A DNA stretch of 58,780 nucleotides from Spirochaetota bacterium (GCA_016929135.1 JAFGJK010000149.1:1-58780); one strand, 5' to 3'. Counted from the first letter of the stretch, positions 44,587 to 54,131 are shown. Translations and numbers: made by a program. The notes: generated by a model from the sequence alone, not told the origin.

Positions 44587-45144
44587 ATGGAAGGGAAAAA
44601 CAGGGGATGGATCGGATCGTTGAAAGTTACACTATCCTGCGTTCTTTGTCTAGTGGTGGTATTTGCCGTCTCCCGGGTGATACCCCTGAACGAGCTGGGT
44701 ATACGACCCAGGACACTTTCGGGACTCCCGGGCATTCTCTTCTCTCCGCTACTGCACGGCGATATCGGTCATCTCACCGCGAATGCCCTGAGCTTCCTTA
44801 TCCTTGGCACCGTGTTCTTCGCACTGGTGAAGGAGCATCCCTACATCAAGATCATGCATTTTGTCGTCCTGGGGGGCCTCGGGACGTGGCTGATCGGCCG
44901 TTCCTCCAGCAACCATATAGGTCTGAGCGGTGTGATATACGGAATCATGGGGTATCTCATGTCATTCGGTTTGTTTGAGAAAAGGATCTCGGCGATTCTG
45001 ATATCAGTGGTTGCCTTCATCTTCTACGGCGGAGCGCTCTGGGGGGTGCTCCCGGGCAATCCCCTCATGTCCTGGGAGAGCCATCTCTGCGGGTTCCTCT
45101 CCGGCATCGCCACCGCCTGGATGTATTCCCGGAAGGGAGGATGA
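44587..45144 (+). CDS. Rhomboid-family intramembrane protease
   Basis: 185 residues with about six hydrophobic segments. The catalytic serine is in GLSGVIYG (Ser114) and the histidine in SWESHLCGF (His166). The HGDIGHLTANALSF segment (residues 58-70) is the conserved rhomboid loop/helix 2 region. Rhomboids cleave single-pass membrane proteins within the bilayer. It stands alone, convergent with the DUF5715-like gene (six bases between stops). An inverted repeat AGGATGATCCT lies 18 bases upstream of the start. The substrate is unknown. Confidence 0.85.
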   Translation: MEGKNRGWIGSLKVTLSCVLCLVVVFAVSRVIPLNELGIRPRTLSGLPGILFSPLLHGDIGHLTANALSFLILGTVFFALVKEHPYIKIMHFVVLGGLGTWLIGRSSSNHIGLSGVIYGIMGYLMSFGLFEKRISAILISVVAFIFYGGALWGVLPGNPLMSWESHLCGFLSGIATAWMYSRKGG

Positions 45145-45150
45145 GCCGAT

Positions 45151-45969
45151 TCAGTCCCCCTTCAGAACCGTGATATGGTAGCACCGCTGGCGCCTTTCCA
45201 GGATGGCGTAGAGGAGGCCCTCGTCCTGCAGCTCCAGGATGGTTTCGGTCAGAATCGCCCGCAACTGGCGCCGAAGCGATGCCCCGGTCATGTAGCCGAT
45301 CTTCGGCCGCAGGGCCTCGATGCAGGACTGCGCGAGGCAGCTGGATGTGGAGAGAGGGGGAGGGGAGACGTAGAATTCATCGTAGAAAATATCGAAGCTG
45401 GTGCCGTAGCCGTGGCTCGATTCCCCCATGGCGTTTACGTTTCTGTGCCTGAGGTTTTTCTGGTATGAGGTGGGACGGATTGCCGAGGAGACCGCGATCT
45501 TCACCGGCGGCATATCGACGCGCTTTCTCAGGTTGGCCTGGAAGCGCTCGGTTATGCGCCGGAGACCCCGCAGGGCCGTGGGCGTGAGGTAGCGGTGTTC
45601 CTTTTTCACGTTATAAAAAAAGTGGAGGGTGTTCTCGCCAATGTCAGCGGAGACCAGGTCTCCTGTACTGACGTGCCCCTGTATCTCCTCCTCACTCGTG
45701 ACCGGTCCGATCCCTTGCTCCTGCGCCGCCTTCATGTGCGCCGACTGAAGGTACTGCCGCAACCGGCCCTCCTTCTCATCGGTTATGAAGTCATCGTAGA
45801 TCGGCAGGGATCGGATCGCTCTGTGCTCGATCTCGAATATCTCCCCGGTGTACTCGCGAAAGGATCGGACCGCCGAGCGGATGGCGTAGACGTGATAGAC
45901 GATTGCCGCGATCAGGAGGATCGATGCTCCCGTTACAACGGCCGAAGTTGTACGCTTCTGATTTGCCAT
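45151..45969 (-). CDS. DUF5715-like predicted peptidase, membrane-anchored
   Basis: 272 residues. One N-terminal transmembrane helix (about residues 10-27) anchors a periplasmic domain. The stretch SSAIRPTSYQKNLRHRNVNA followed by SSHGYGTSFDI matches the DUF5715/M15-type D-Ala-D-Ala carboxypeptidase layout with His and Asp metal ligands. CYHITV near the C-terminus supplies a candidate third histidine. Likely role: trimming peptidoglycan stem peptides. AGGAA stands five bases before the ATG. Confidence 0.72.
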   Translation of the reverse strand: MANQKRTTSAVVTGASILLIAAIVYHVYAIRSAVRSFREYTGEIFEIEHRAIRSLPIYDDFITDEKEGRLRQYLQSAHMKAAQEQGIGPVTSEEEIQGHVSTGDLVSADIGENTLHFFYNVKKEHRYLTPTALRGLRRITERFQANLRKRVDMPPVKIAVSSAIRPTSYQKNLRHRNVNAMGESSHGYGTSFDIFYDEFYVSPPPLSTSSCLAQSCIEALRPKIGYMTGASLRRQLRAILTETILELQDEGLLYAILERRQRCYHITVLKGD

Positions 45970-46037
45970 GGCTCTTCCTGGATGGGATTGTTGACTCTTC
46001 CGCTGCCCCGGTGCGGGAGGGCGTCATGCCGAAGCGC

Positions 46038-46556
46038 TCAGGGGGCGCCTTGGAAGACGCCGTTTATCCACGTTCCATTTTTATTGATCCTGTCATTGTA
46101 GTAGAGGGTGCCTTCGCCGTGCTTCTTGTCATCCTTCCAGTGCCCCACGTACTTGTATCCGCTGTTGTAGTAGTAGGTTCCCATACCGTCCTTCTTGCCG
46201 CGCTCAAAGTGCCCCTCGTAGCGGTCGCCGTTGGAAAAATAGAAGGTTCCTCTTCCGTGCATGGATCCGTTACGGAACTGTCCCTCGTAACGCTCCCCGT
46301 TTTTGTAGATATAGACGCCGCGTCCCTCGATCTGGCCGTTTACGAAGCGTCCCCGGTATTTCTCGCCGTTGGCGAATCTGCAGGTTCCGTGTCCGCTGAT
46401 GGCTCCATTGGCGAACTGTCCGGTATACCTGTCGCCGTTGTTGAACAGAAAGACCCCCCTTCCGTTCGTACAGTCGCCCCTCAAGCACTCGGCTGAGAGG
46501 GGGGGCAGTGTCGTGCTGAAGAGAAGAACCATTGCTATGATGAGAATACGTCTCAT
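46038..46556 (-). CDS. Secreted MORN-repeat protein
   Basis: 172 residues. A signal peptide (cleaved after about residue 22, LSA) is followed by about five to six MORN repeats (for example NGDRYTGQFANGAISGHGT), spaced 23 residues apart. Two cysteines (ECLRGDC) precede the repeats. MORN repeats bind lipids or other proteins in better-studied cases; no enzyme domain is attached here. I start at the second methionine (GGAG six bases upstream). It has its own TTGACA promoter and is monocistronic. Confidence 0.83.
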   Translation of the reverse strand: MRRILIIAMVLLFSTTLPPLSAECLRGDCTNGRGVFLFNNGDRYTGQFANGAISGHGTCRFANGEKYRGRFVNGQIEGRGVYIYKNGERYEGQFRNGSMHGRGTFYFSNGDRYEGHFERGKKDGMGTYYYNSGYKYVGHWKDDKKHGEGTLYYNDRINKNGTWINGVFQGAP

Positions 46557-46621
46557 GGATCGCTCCATTCATTTCGGAATCGTGAACGGCAGTTCGGGAA
46601 ACGGTTGTTCGAACAATATGC

Positions 46622-46649
46622 AGGGTACCATTTTCGCTTGTTCTGTCAA
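46622..46649 (-). promoter_or_regulatory. Promoter of the MORN protein gene
   Basis: A perfect TTGACA (46644-46649) and TACCCT (46622-46627, three of six) with a 16-base spacer on the minus strand. Confidence 0.45.
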
Positions 46650-46769
46650 GAATTCTTTCATCGTGCCCGATTGCAAATGTATCGAAAATATTACTTGAAA
46701 TGTATCGAGACCTGTGGATGAACTATTTCTGTCAGATTTTCGCAGGAGTATTAGGACGAGGAGCCGCCG

Positions 46770-47165
46770 ATGCCCAAACACATAGCCCTATACAACCAGA
46801 ACGAGAAGATCATCGAGGCCGGCAGGATCGAGAATAAGATGTATATCATACTGGAGGGGGAGGTTGAGATCGCCCTGAGTGACAGGAACAACAGGATTGT
46901 CGTGGCGAATCTTAAGAAGGGAGATTTCTTCGGAGAGATCTCACTCTTCAACAACACTCCCCGCAGCGCCACCGTCATCGCCACCACCAACGTGAAGCTC
47001 GTCTACATCGACAGCGTCGATGAGCTGAAGGCCTTCTTGATCAAGAATCCGGTTTTCGCCGCGAAGATGGTTTCAATCCTCGCGCAGCGGCTCGCAAAGA
47101 CCGACGCGCTTCTGATAGGGAAGATCAGCGAGCTGAACAGGATCAAGCTCACCAGGGATGTCTGA
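46770..47165 (+). CDS. Cyclic-nucleotide-binding domain protein
   Basis: 131 residues, a single CNB fold. The phosphate-binding cassette is GDFFGEISLFNNTPRSATV (FGE with the phosphate-binding arginine in PRSA, about residues 50-68). The C-terminal helix ends soon after, so there is no helix-turn-helix as in CRP. It could be a cAMP/cGMP receptor partner or a scaffold; no cyclase is nearby. GAGGAG stands six bases before the ATG. It converges on the pentapeptide lipoprotein gene, with five bases between stops. Confidence 0.85.
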   Translation: MPKHIALYNQNEKIIEAGRIENKMYIILEGEVEIALSDRNNRIVVANLKKGDFFGEISLFNNTPRSATVIATTNVKLVYIDSVDELKAFLIKNPVFAAKMVSILAQRLAKTDALLIGKISELNRIKLTRDV

Positions 47166-47170
47166 CCCTT

Positions 47171-47764
47171 CTATTCCACCCAGACGATGGTATCGTAGTT
47201 GCGGACCTTCTGGCGGAGGACACCCTGCTTCCATTTCTTGCTGATGATGGTCCCCTCCATATTCGCCCCCTGCATCTTCACTGCCGTGAGGTCCACCATG
47301 CTGAGATCGGCGAAGCTGAGGTTCGCGTTGCTCAGATCGGCGCCGAAGAGGTTCGCCCCTCGTATATTCGCCCTGGAAAAATCGCTCGCGTTTCCGTATG
47401 TGGCCCTGAGGTCGACAAGGGTGAGGTCCGTACCGCTCAGCTTCGCCTTGCTCAGGTTCGCAAAACTCAGGTCCGATCCGCGGAGTACCGCCTTCGAGAG
47501 ATCGCATTCCTGGAGGTCCGCCTTTTTCAGCGATGCGCCGGTGAGATCGGCCCCCATGAGCCGTGCGCCGGTGAGCTTCGCCCCGGTCAGGTCGGCACCC
47601 CGCATGTTTTTCCCGCTCAGGTCGGCGAACATGAGGTTTGCGCCGCCCAGGTAGGCATCCTTGTCCACCCTCCTGAGATCTCTCTCACTGTAGGGAGTGC
47701 TGCTGCAGTGCCACAGGGAGAGCGTACAGATGGACACCAGGAGTGGTATCAGATATCGCTTCAT
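47171..47764 (-). CDS. Pentapeptide-repeat lipoprotein
   Basis: 197 residues. The signal ends in LSLWHC (cysteine about 20), followed by about 20 pentapeptide A(D/N)LxX repeats such as GADLTGAKLTGARL from residue 40 to 180, which fold as a right-handed beta-helix. Function unknown; some such proteins mimic DNA or bind proteins, but an envelope lipoprotein of this type points elsewhere. I choose MKRYLIP because a promoter's -10 box overlaps the alternative ATG at 47791. Confidence 0.83.
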   Translation of the reverse strand: MKRYLIPLLVSICTLSLWHCSSTPYSERDLRRVDKDAYLGGANLMFADLSGKNMRGADLTGAKLTGARLMGADLTGASLKKADLQECDLSKAVLRGSDLSFANLSKAKLSGTDLTLVDLRATYGNASDFSRANIRGANLFGADLSNANLSFADLSMVDLTAVKMQGANMEGTIISKKWKQGVLRQKVRNYDTIVWVE

Positions 47765-47790
47765 CTCCTTTCCCGAAAACATCATTTTCA

Positions 47791-47819
47791 TTAATACTGT
47801 ATTTTCCGCGCAGAGTCAA
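47791..47819 (-). promoter_or_regulatory. Promoter of the pentapeptide lipoprotein
   Basis: TTGACT (47814-47819) and TATTAA (47791-47796) with a 17-base spacer on the minus strand. Transcription would begin near 47784, leaving a leader of about 20 bases with GGGAAAGGAG before the ATG at 47764. Confidence 0.55.
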
Positions 47820-47887
47820 CTTTATATGCGGTCACGCCTGTATGATGTCACGGCTGTGGAGTGTGAGAATACCTCGATAGGATTGAA

Positions 47888-48073
47888 TCAGAAGGGTTCA
47901 GAGGTCTTGAAGCGGGATATGAAGTCCTTTTTCTCGATCATGTAGGAGAGTTTCAGCTGTTCGCACTCTATTATTCGCTGCGGGTCGTACCTTCCCGCCG
48001 TAAGGCGCCAGATCTCGTCGGTGAGTTCATCCAGGCGCCGGTTGTATTCATCTAATGATGAGAAACGGTACAT
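47888..48073 (-). CDS. Small charged helical protein
   Basis: 61 residues, mostly helical: SLDEYNRRLDELTDEIWRL then CEQLKLSYMIEKKDFI. The pattern of two amphipathic helices ending in L-K-x-x-K-D is like YdcH/DUF465 small proteins, though I cannot confirm it. GAGG stands nine bases before the ATG. It lies on the same strand as asnS, 66 bases after it, in an otherwise gene-free gap. Coding is plausible from composition but not proven. Confidence 0.5.
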   Translation of the reverse strand: MYRFSSLDEYNRRLDELTDEIWRLTAGRYDPQRIIECEQLKLSYMIEKKDFISRFKTSEPF

Positions 48074-48139
48074 AGCAACTGGCCTCTTCCACGATACACT
48101 CTCAGTATCGGCAGAATGGGAGCGAAGTATAAGGCGATT

Positions 48140-49528
48140 TTAGAAATCCAGGGTCTTCACGCACCGCGGAAAGGGGATGACATCCCTGATGTTCTGCATG
48201 CCCGTAACGAATTGTATGAGACGCTCGAATCCCAGGCCGAAGCCCGAATGGGGGACACTGCCGAAGCGGCGGAGGTCCAGGTACCACCAGTAGTCGTCGG
48301 GATTCAGTCCCAGGTCAATGATCCGCTGTTTCAGCCTTCCCAGGTCCGATTCCCTTTCGCTGCCGCCGATGATCTCTCCGAGCCGGGGTACCAGGATGTC
48401 CATGGCACGGACTGTTCTGTCGTCATCATTCAGCTTCATGTAGAAGGCCTTGATCTCCTTCGGGTAATCGGTGATGATCACCGGTTTGCCGTACACCGTT
48501 TCGGTGATGTACCGCTCATGCTCGCTCTGCAGGTCCAGGCCCCATTGTACCGGGTACTCGAACTTCGCCTGTGTCTTCGAGAGCAGCTCCACCGCATGCG
48601 TGTAGGTGATCCGTTCGAAGCTGCTCTGTACGATGTTGGCGAGGTTTTCCTTCACCCCTCTGTTGATCCGCGAGTCGAAGAAATCCATATCGTCGCCGCA
48701 GTGGTCCAGCAGGTAGGTGAAGATGTACTTGAGGAATTCCTCCGCCACGTCCATGTTCCTGGTGATGTCGCAGAAGGCCATCTCCGGCTCGATCATCCAG
48801 AATTCCGCAAGATGCCTGGAGGTGTTGGAATTCTCCGCGCGGAAGGTGGGACCGAAGGTATAGATGTCCGTGAGGGCGCAGGCGTAGGTTTCCCCCTCCA
48901 GCTGACCGCTCACGGTAAGGGAGGCCTTCTTGCCGAAGAAGTCGCCGGAATAGTCGATCTCCCCTCCGTTTTTCGGTACGTTCTCCAAAGGGAGGGTGGT
49001 GACGGTGAACATGTCACCGGCCCCCTCGCAGTCGCTCCCGGTGATGATGGGGGTGTGCACGTAGATGAACCCCCTTTCATGGAAGAAGCGGTGGATCGCG
49101 AAGCTCATCTCGCTCCTGACGCGGGCCACCGAACCGAAGGTGTTGGTGCGCGGGCGCAGATGGGCGATCTCCCGAAGGTATTCGAAGGAGTGGCGCTTCT
49201 TCTGCAGCGGATACTCCTCCGCGGGGGCCTCTCCGAGTATCTCAATGGAGCGGGCCTTCAGCTCCACGGCCTGTTCCTTCCCCTGGGAGCTGACGAGTCT
49301 GCCGGAGATCACCACGCTGCATCCGTTGGCCAACTGCTGTTCCGGCGCAGCGCCGCCGTGGTACTCCTCGTCGATGACCACTTGGAGATTTTTTATCGTC
49401 GAGCCGTCGTTCAGCTCCAGGAACGATACCCCCTTCGAGTCCCTCCTGGTGCGCACCCATCCCTGAACGGTGCATTCCTGGCCGATGGCATCCCCGGCCA
49501 TTATATCCCTGATCCTTGTCCTTTTCAT
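48140..49528 (-). CDS. asnS: Asparaginyl-tRNA synthetase
   Basis: Class IIb synthetase, 462 residues (E. coli AsnS has 466). The N-terminal OB-fold (about 18-105) carries [19 protein letters not shown]. The core has motif 2 [16 protein letters not shown] and [14 protein letters not shown], and motif 3 [15 protein letters not shown]. The ENS/W-rich AsnS features, rather than AspS, are the FRAENSNT and AEFWMIEPE stretches. GAGGT lies five bases before the ATG. Immediately upstream on the same strand is a paralogue of its catalytic core (49600-50835), so the two are probably one operon. Confidence 0.96.
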   Translation of the reverse strand: MKRTRIRDIMAGDAIGQECTVQGWVRTRRDSKGVSFLELNDGSTIKNLQVVIDEEYHGGAAPEQQLANGCSVVISGRLVSSQGKEQAVELKARSIEILGEAPAEEYPLQKKRHSFEYLREIAHLRPRTNTFGSVARVRSEMSFAIHRFFHERGFIYVHTPIITGSDCEGAGDMFTVTTLPLENVPKNGGEIDYSGDFFGKKASLTVSGQLEGETYACALTDIYTFGPTFRAENSNTSRHLAEFWMIEPEMAFCDITRNMDVAEEFLKYIFTYLLDHCGDDMDFFDSRINRGVKENLANIVQSSFERITYTHAVELLSKTQAKFEYPVQWGLDLQSEHERYITETVYGKPVIITDYPKEIKAFYMKLNDDDRTVRAMDILVPRLGEIIGGSERESDLGRLKQRIIDLGLNPDDYWWYLDLRRFGSVPHSGFGLGFERLIQFVTGMQNIRDVIPFPRCVKTLDF

Positions 49529-49599
49529 ACATGACCTCGATCTGTTGCGGCCTCAGTAGGCGCCGATCCCCGCTGTACGGCGCGTTCCGTCACCCTTTC

Positions 49600-50835
49600 T
49601 CAGAAGAGATAGAGCGGATGCGAATCCGGGTTCTTGCCGAAAAACGTGACGTCGTCGATCTTCTTGATCTTATCACCCCGCAGAATGGCATAGAGCGTCC
49701 GCTCCACGCCGATGCCTCCCCCCATGGTATCCGGGAAGAGGGGCTTTCCGCTGTCGTCCCTCATGGACGCGAAATAGAGGAAGGGGCCGTATCCGCCCAG
49801 CTCGTTGATGTTCTCGATATTGCCATTCTTGAAGACGGGCCTCGCAGGGAGCACCTTGTTGTCGATGATCCGCTCGATGATGGGTTCGAAGAGCCATTCC
49901 CGTATCGCGCCGGAGAGGACCTCCTTCGCCGGCAGGTGGGCGCCGGTCTTCCTGTCGATCCCCTTGGCGATCATGTCGTAGTTGAAGATGTTCTCCGAGG
50001 GGACCGTGGCGGGATCGACCTTCGTGCCGTCCGGCCTGATATACGGGTACACCAGGTCGTAGTTTTCTCGCAGGAGCCCGGTGATCCAAAAAAATTGCGA
50101 TTTGGTCTCCTCGCCGACCTTCTCCTCGAAGGTGCGCGGGCCGTATTTCCTTACCGCGCTGTCCTTGGTGAAGGCCGGGAAGGGTATCTCCGGCACCTCC
50201 AGCACCACCCCCAGGTACTTCAGGCTGTCGCCGTTGATCCGATTTATCTCCTCGCAGATGAACACGATCATCCGCTCGAAGAGGTTCATGATCCTCCCCA
50301 TGTCTTCCCTGAGGACCGCGGTGACCCGCGGAACGCTGTTATGGTAATCGTCCAGCGTGATGCCCCTGTCGCGCTTCAGCTCCACGTCGATCTGCGAGAA
50401 ATCGGCCAGATAGCGTCCCCGCTGGATGCGCATGGGGCTTTCGATCTCCAGCCGGATATTGGGGGAATCCACGAATATCCCCTTCATGTTGGGATTCGTG
50501 CAGGCCAGGAACTTGCTGTAGATCATGCTGTGCGTGGTCAGGTAGGTGTGCCCCTTGTAGGGGATCGAGGGGGTATGTTCGATGTCGTGCGCCAGAGGAT
50601 CCGTGATGATGCTGAGCATCACCTTCTCGAGGTTCAGCAGGCCCTCCCTGACCAGGAACTGCGTGGCAGACTGCACGAGGGTGGTCCTGATCGCCGCGGC
50701 GTGGTACAGCTCGTCGGATGACCATTTGGCCGCGTAGTGCTCCCTGATGTAATCCTCCAGGGTCGATCCGCTTTCGTTCAGCGCGGACTGGAACCGGTAG
50801 AGGCTCTCGCCGATTATCTTGATGATGTCTTCCAT
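49600..50835 (-). CDS. Class II aminoacyl-tRNA synthetase-like core, AsnS paralogue
   Basis: 411 residues resembling a class IIb catalytic core without the OB-fold anticodon domain. Motif 2 is IFVDSPNIRLEIES with RYLADFSQIDVELKRD, and motif 3 is MGGGIGVERTLYAIL; the motif 2 and 3 arginines are kept. The first 60 residues are helical. It lacks an anticodon-binding unit, so tRNA charging is unlikely. The closest described analogues are asparagine synthetase-related archaeal proteins (AS-AR) and bacterial AsnA, which are aaRS cores turned to asparagine synthesis. That function is inference. I start at MEDIIKIIG (AGGAT six bases upstream). asnS begins 71 bases downstream. Confidence 0.78.
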   Translation of the reverse strand: MEDIIKIIGESLYRFQSALNESGSTLEDYIREHYAAKWSSDELYHAAAIRTTLVQSATQFLVREGLLNLEKVMLSIITDPLAHDIEHTPSIPYKGHTYLTTHSMIYSKFLACTNPNMKGIFVDSPNIRLEIESPMRIQRGRYLADFSQIDVELKRDRGITLDDYHNSVPRVTAVLREDMGRIMNLFERMIVFICEEINRINGDSLKYLGVVLEVPEIPFPAFTKDSAVRKYGPRTFEEKVGEETKSQFFWITGLLRENYDLVYPYIRPDGTKVDPATVPSENIFNYDMIAKGIDRKTGAHLPAKEVLSGAIREWLFEPIIERIIDNKVLPARPVFKNGNIENINELGGYGPFLYFASMRDDSGKPLFPDTMGGGIGVERTLYAILRGDKIKKIDDVTFFGKNPDSHPLYLF

Positions 50836-50860
50836 GGGCCGATCCTTTAATTTTTGACAC

Positions 50861-50888
50861 ACTTAATCGGCTCACGGAAGATTGTCAA
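50861..50888 (-). promoter_or_regulatory. Promoter upstream of the AsnS-core/asnS pair
   Basis: A perfect TTGACA (50883-50888) and TTAAGT (50861-50866, three of six) with a 16-base spacer, about 25 bases before the ATG at 50835. Confidence 0.45.
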
Positions 50889-50908
50889 GAATAATGATGC
50901 CCGACCCA

Positions 50909-53900
50909 TCAGCTACTGTGGTATTCCTGCAGAGACGTAACCGTCGTCTCCTTCGCCTTTTTCGCCTCCATCCCCTTCAGCGCCGCCATCGCCCCGGCCA
51001 CGGTGGTGATATAGGGTATACGATACTTGATTGCCGCCTTGCGTATGTACGAATCGTCGTATTCGCTCAGCTTGCCGCTGGGGGTGTTGATAATCAGCTG
51101 TATCTCGTTGTTCTTTATTTTGTCGATGATGTGAGGGCGCCCCTGGTACACCTTCATCACCGGCTCCGACTCCACCGACTGCTCGGCCAGGTACCGGTGC
51201 GTCCCCTCTGTGGCGAAGATCTTGAAGCCGAGCCTTCCCAGGCCCCTGGCAACCTCCAGCGCACCCGCGCGATCGTTCCTGTTCACGGTGAGGAGGACGG
51301 TGCCGGAGATCGGCAGGTACTGCTTCGCCGCATCCTGGGCCTTCAGGTAGGCGATGCCGAAGGTCGGTGCCATGCCCAGGACCTCTCCGGTGGACCGCAT
51401 CTCGGGTCCCAGAAGCGGGTCAACCTCCGGGAACATATTGAAGGGGAAGACCGATTCCTTCACGCCGAAATGGTTCAGTGCCTTTCTGGCGAGCCCCAGG
51501 CTTTTCAGGCTCCTGCCGAGCATCATTTGCGTCGCCAGGCGGGCCATGGAGATATTGCTCACCTTCGAGACCAGCGGCACCGTTCTGGACGCCCTGGGGT
51601 TCGCCTCCAAGACATAGACCAGGTCGCCGGCGATGGCGTACTGGATGTTGATGAGCCCCACGACCTTGAGCTCGATGGCGATGCGGCGCGTGTAGTCCTC
51701 GATCGTGGTGATATGCTTCTGGGGGATGCTTACCGGAGGGAGGACGCAGGCGGAGTCGCCGGAATGGACGCCGGCAAGTTCGATGTGCTCCATCACCGCC
51801 GGCACGAAGGTGTCGGTGCCGTCGCTGATGGCGTCCGCCTCGGCCTCGATGGCATTCACCAGGAACCTGTCGATCAGGATCGGCCGCTCGGGGCTCACGT
51901 TGACCGCGGCATTGACATACTGCTCCAGCATCTGCTCGTCGTGTATGATCTCCATGGCGCGCCCCCCCAGGACGTAGGAGGGGCGGACGATGAGGGGGTA
52001 GCCGATGCGCTCGGCGATCTCCTTGGCCTCGGCGAGTGAGCTGGCCATGCCTGATTCCGGCACCGGGATGCCCATTCTGTCCATAACCTTCCTGAAGCGG
52101 TCCCTGTCCTCGGCAAGGTCGATGGAGTCCGGCGACGTCCCCAGGATCTTCACCCCTGCCTGCAGGAGCTCCCCTGCGATGTTCAGCGGGGTCTGTCCGC
52201 CGAACTGCACGATGACCCCCTCCGGCTTCTCCTTTTCGTAGATGCTCAGCACGTCCTCGACGGTGAGCGGCTCGAAGTAGAGCTTATCGGAGGTGTCGTA
52301 GTCGGTGGATACCGTCTCGGGGTTGCAGTTCACCATGATCGATTCGTAGCCCTCCTCGCGCAGCGCGAAGGCGGCGTGGACGCAGCAGTAATCGAATTCG
52401 ATCCCCTGGCCGATCCTGTTGGGGCCACCGCCCAGCACCATGATCTTCTTTTTCGACGACACGGGGACGCTGTCGGCGGCGTTGTAGGTGGAGTAGTAGT
52501 ATGCGGCGTTCTCCACGCCGCTCACCGGCACCGGGTTCCACGCCTCGGCCATCCCCAGCGACAGCCGCTGCGCGCGGAGCCGCTCCTCGGAGGCATTGAG
52601 GAGCTTGGCCAGGTACCTGTCGGAGAAACCGTCCTTCTTCGCGCGCCGCAGCAGCTCGTCTGGAATCTCCCTGTCGCGGTATGCCAGGATCTCCTCCTCG
52701 AGCTCCACCAGTTCCTTCATCTGCTGGATGAACCATTCCTTGATATAGGTCTTCTCGTGGAGGTCCGCAACCGTCGCCCCCTTCCTGAGCGCCTCGTACA
52801 TCTGGTACTGCCGCATGCTGGAGGGGATCGAGAGGGCGCGCATGATCTCCTCGAGGCTCATGCCTTGGATATCCTTCGCGAAGCCAAGGCCGTAATTGCC
52901 TGTCTCCATGGAGCGAATCGCCTTCTGAAATGCCTCCTTGTAGGACTTGCCGATGCTCATGGCCTCGCCAACCGCCTTCATCTGGGTGCCCAGTTCGTCC
53001 TTCACGCCGGGAAACTTTTCGAAGCCCCAGCGTGGGAACTTCACCACCACGTAGTCGCCGGAGGGTGTGTATTTATCCAGCGTGCCGTCCCGCCAGTAGG
53101 GGATCTCTTCCAGGGTCATGCCGCTGGCCAGGAGCGAGGAGACGTAGGCGATGGGAAAACCGGTGGCCTTCGACGCCAGTGCCGACGAGCGGGATGTCCT
53201 TGGATTGATCTCTATCACCACCACGCGGCCGGTCTTCGGATCGTGGGCGAACTGGATGTTGGTCCCGCCGATCACCTGTATCGCCTCGACGATGTCGTAG
53301 GAGTATTTCTGGAGCCGCTCCTGGAGCGGCTGGGCGATGGTGAGCATGGGGGCCACGCAGAAGGAGTCGCCGGTGTGGATGCCCATGGCGTCCACGTTCT
53401 CTATGAAGCAGACGGTGATCATGTTGTTCCTGGCGTCGCGCACCACCTCCAGCTCCAGCTCCTCCCAGCCCAGGACCGATTCCTCCACGAGAATCTGTCC
53501 CACCAGGCTCTCCGAGAGCCCCCGGGAGGCCACGGTCTGGAGCTCCTCCTTATTGTAGACATGGCCGCCGCCGGTTCCCCCCATCGTGTAGGCGGGGCGG
53601 ATCACCACCGGATAGCCCAGCTCCTGGGCGATGGCCTCGGCCTCCTCCACGGTGTAGGCGGGGCTGCTCTTCGGCATCTCGATACCGAGCTTGTTCATGG
53701 TCTCCTTGAAGGCGATGCGATCCTCACCCTTTTCGATGGCATCGGCCTCCACACCGATTATGGTGACGCCGTATTTTGCCAGAATCCCCTTTTTGTGCAG
53801 TTCCGACGAGAGATTCAAGCCGGTCTGACCGCCGAGGTTCGGCAGGAGTGCGTCGGGCCTCTCCTTCTCGATTATCCTCGTCAGCGATTCGACGTTCAGG

Positions 53901-54103
53901 GGCTCTATGTAGGTCTTGTCCGCCATGCCGGGATCGGTCATGATGGTGGCGGGGTTGGAGTTCACCAGGATGATCGTGTAACCCATCTTCCTCAGGGCCT
54001 TGCACGCCTGGGTTCCGGAATAATCGAATTCGCAGGCCTGGCCGATTATTATCGGTCCAGACCCGATGATCAGCACTGTCTTGATATCCTCTCGTCTTGG
54101 CAT
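50909..54103 (-). CDS. carB: Carbamoyl-phosphate synthase large subunit
   Basis: Makes carbamoyl phosphate from bicarbonate, ATP and ammonia for pyrimidines and arginine. 1,064 residues with the duplicated architecture. Each half opens with a glycine-rich ATP-grasp start (IGSGPIIIGQACEFDYSG and LGGGPNRIGQGIEFDYC), and each has an ATP-grasp core, for example VIRPAYTMGGTGGG and IVRPSYVLGGRAM. The oligomerisation domain lies between about 400 and 550, and a C-terminal MGS-like regulatory domain from about 940. carA is not in the window. AAGGAG precedes the ATG by six bases. It is read alone, with a TTGACA promoter and a terminator-like hairpin upstream. Confidence 0.97.
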   Translation of the reverse strand: MPRREDIKTVLIIGSGPIIIGQACEFDYSGTQACKALRKMGYTIILVNSNPATIMTDPGMADKTYIEPLNVESLTRIIEKERPDALLPNLGGQTGLNLSSELHKKGILAKYGVTIIGVEADAIEKGEDRIAFKETMNKLGIEMPKSSPAYTVEEAEAIAQELGYPVVIRPAYTMGGTGGGHVYNKEELQTVASRGLSESLVGQILVEESVLGWEELELEVVRDARNNMITVCFIENVDAMGIHTGDSFCVAPMLTIAQPLQERLQKYSYDIVEAIQVIGGTNIQFAHDPKTGRVVVIEINPRTSRSSALASKATGFPIAYVSSLLASGMTLEEIPYWRDGTLDKYTPSGDYVVVKFPRWGFEKFPGVKDELGTQMKAVGEAMSIGKSYKEAFQKAIRSMETGNYGLGFAKDIQGMSLEEIMRALSIPSSMRQYQMYEALRKGATVADLHEKTYIKEWFIQQMKELVELEEEILAYRDREIPDELLRRAKKDGFSDRYLAKLLNASEERLRAQRLSLGMAEAWNPVPVSGVENAAYYYSTYNAADSVPVSSKKKIMVLGGGPNRIGQGIEFDYCCVHAAFALREEGYESIMVNCNPETVSTDYDTSDKLYFEPLTVEDVLSIYEKEKPEGVIVQFGGQTPLNIAGELLQAGVKILGTSPDSIDLAEDRDRFRKVMDRMGIPVPESGMASSLAEAKEIAERIGYPLIVRPSYVLGGRAMEIIHDEQMLEQYVNAAVNVSPERPILIDRFLVNAIEAEADAISDGTDTFVPAVMEHIELAGVHSGDSACVLPPVSIPQKHITTIEDYTRRIAIELKVVGLINIQYAIAGDLVYVLEANPRASRTVPLVSKVSNISMARLATQMMLGRSLKSLGLARKALNHFGVKESVFPFNMFPEVDPLLGPEMRSTGEVLGMAPTFGIAYLKAQDAAKQYLPISGTVLLTVNRNDRAGALEVARGLGRLGFKIFATEGTHRYLAEQSVESEPVMKVYQGRPHIIDKIKNNEIQLIINTPSGKLSEYDDSYIRKAAIKYRIPYITTVAGAMAALKGMEAKKAKETTVTSLQEYHSS

Positions 54104-54131
54104 GGCTCGCTCCTTGTGTATGTTCCTGTGG

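Noticed and set aside
46038..47764. CRISPR-like periodicity in the MORN and pentapeptide genes
   Set aside because: The repeats are in coding frame with period 69 and 15 bases, not direct repeats with unique spacers.
48116..49534. 472-codon open frame antisense to asnS
   Set aside because: It covers asnS almost exactly and has no motif or ribosome site; asnS is certain.
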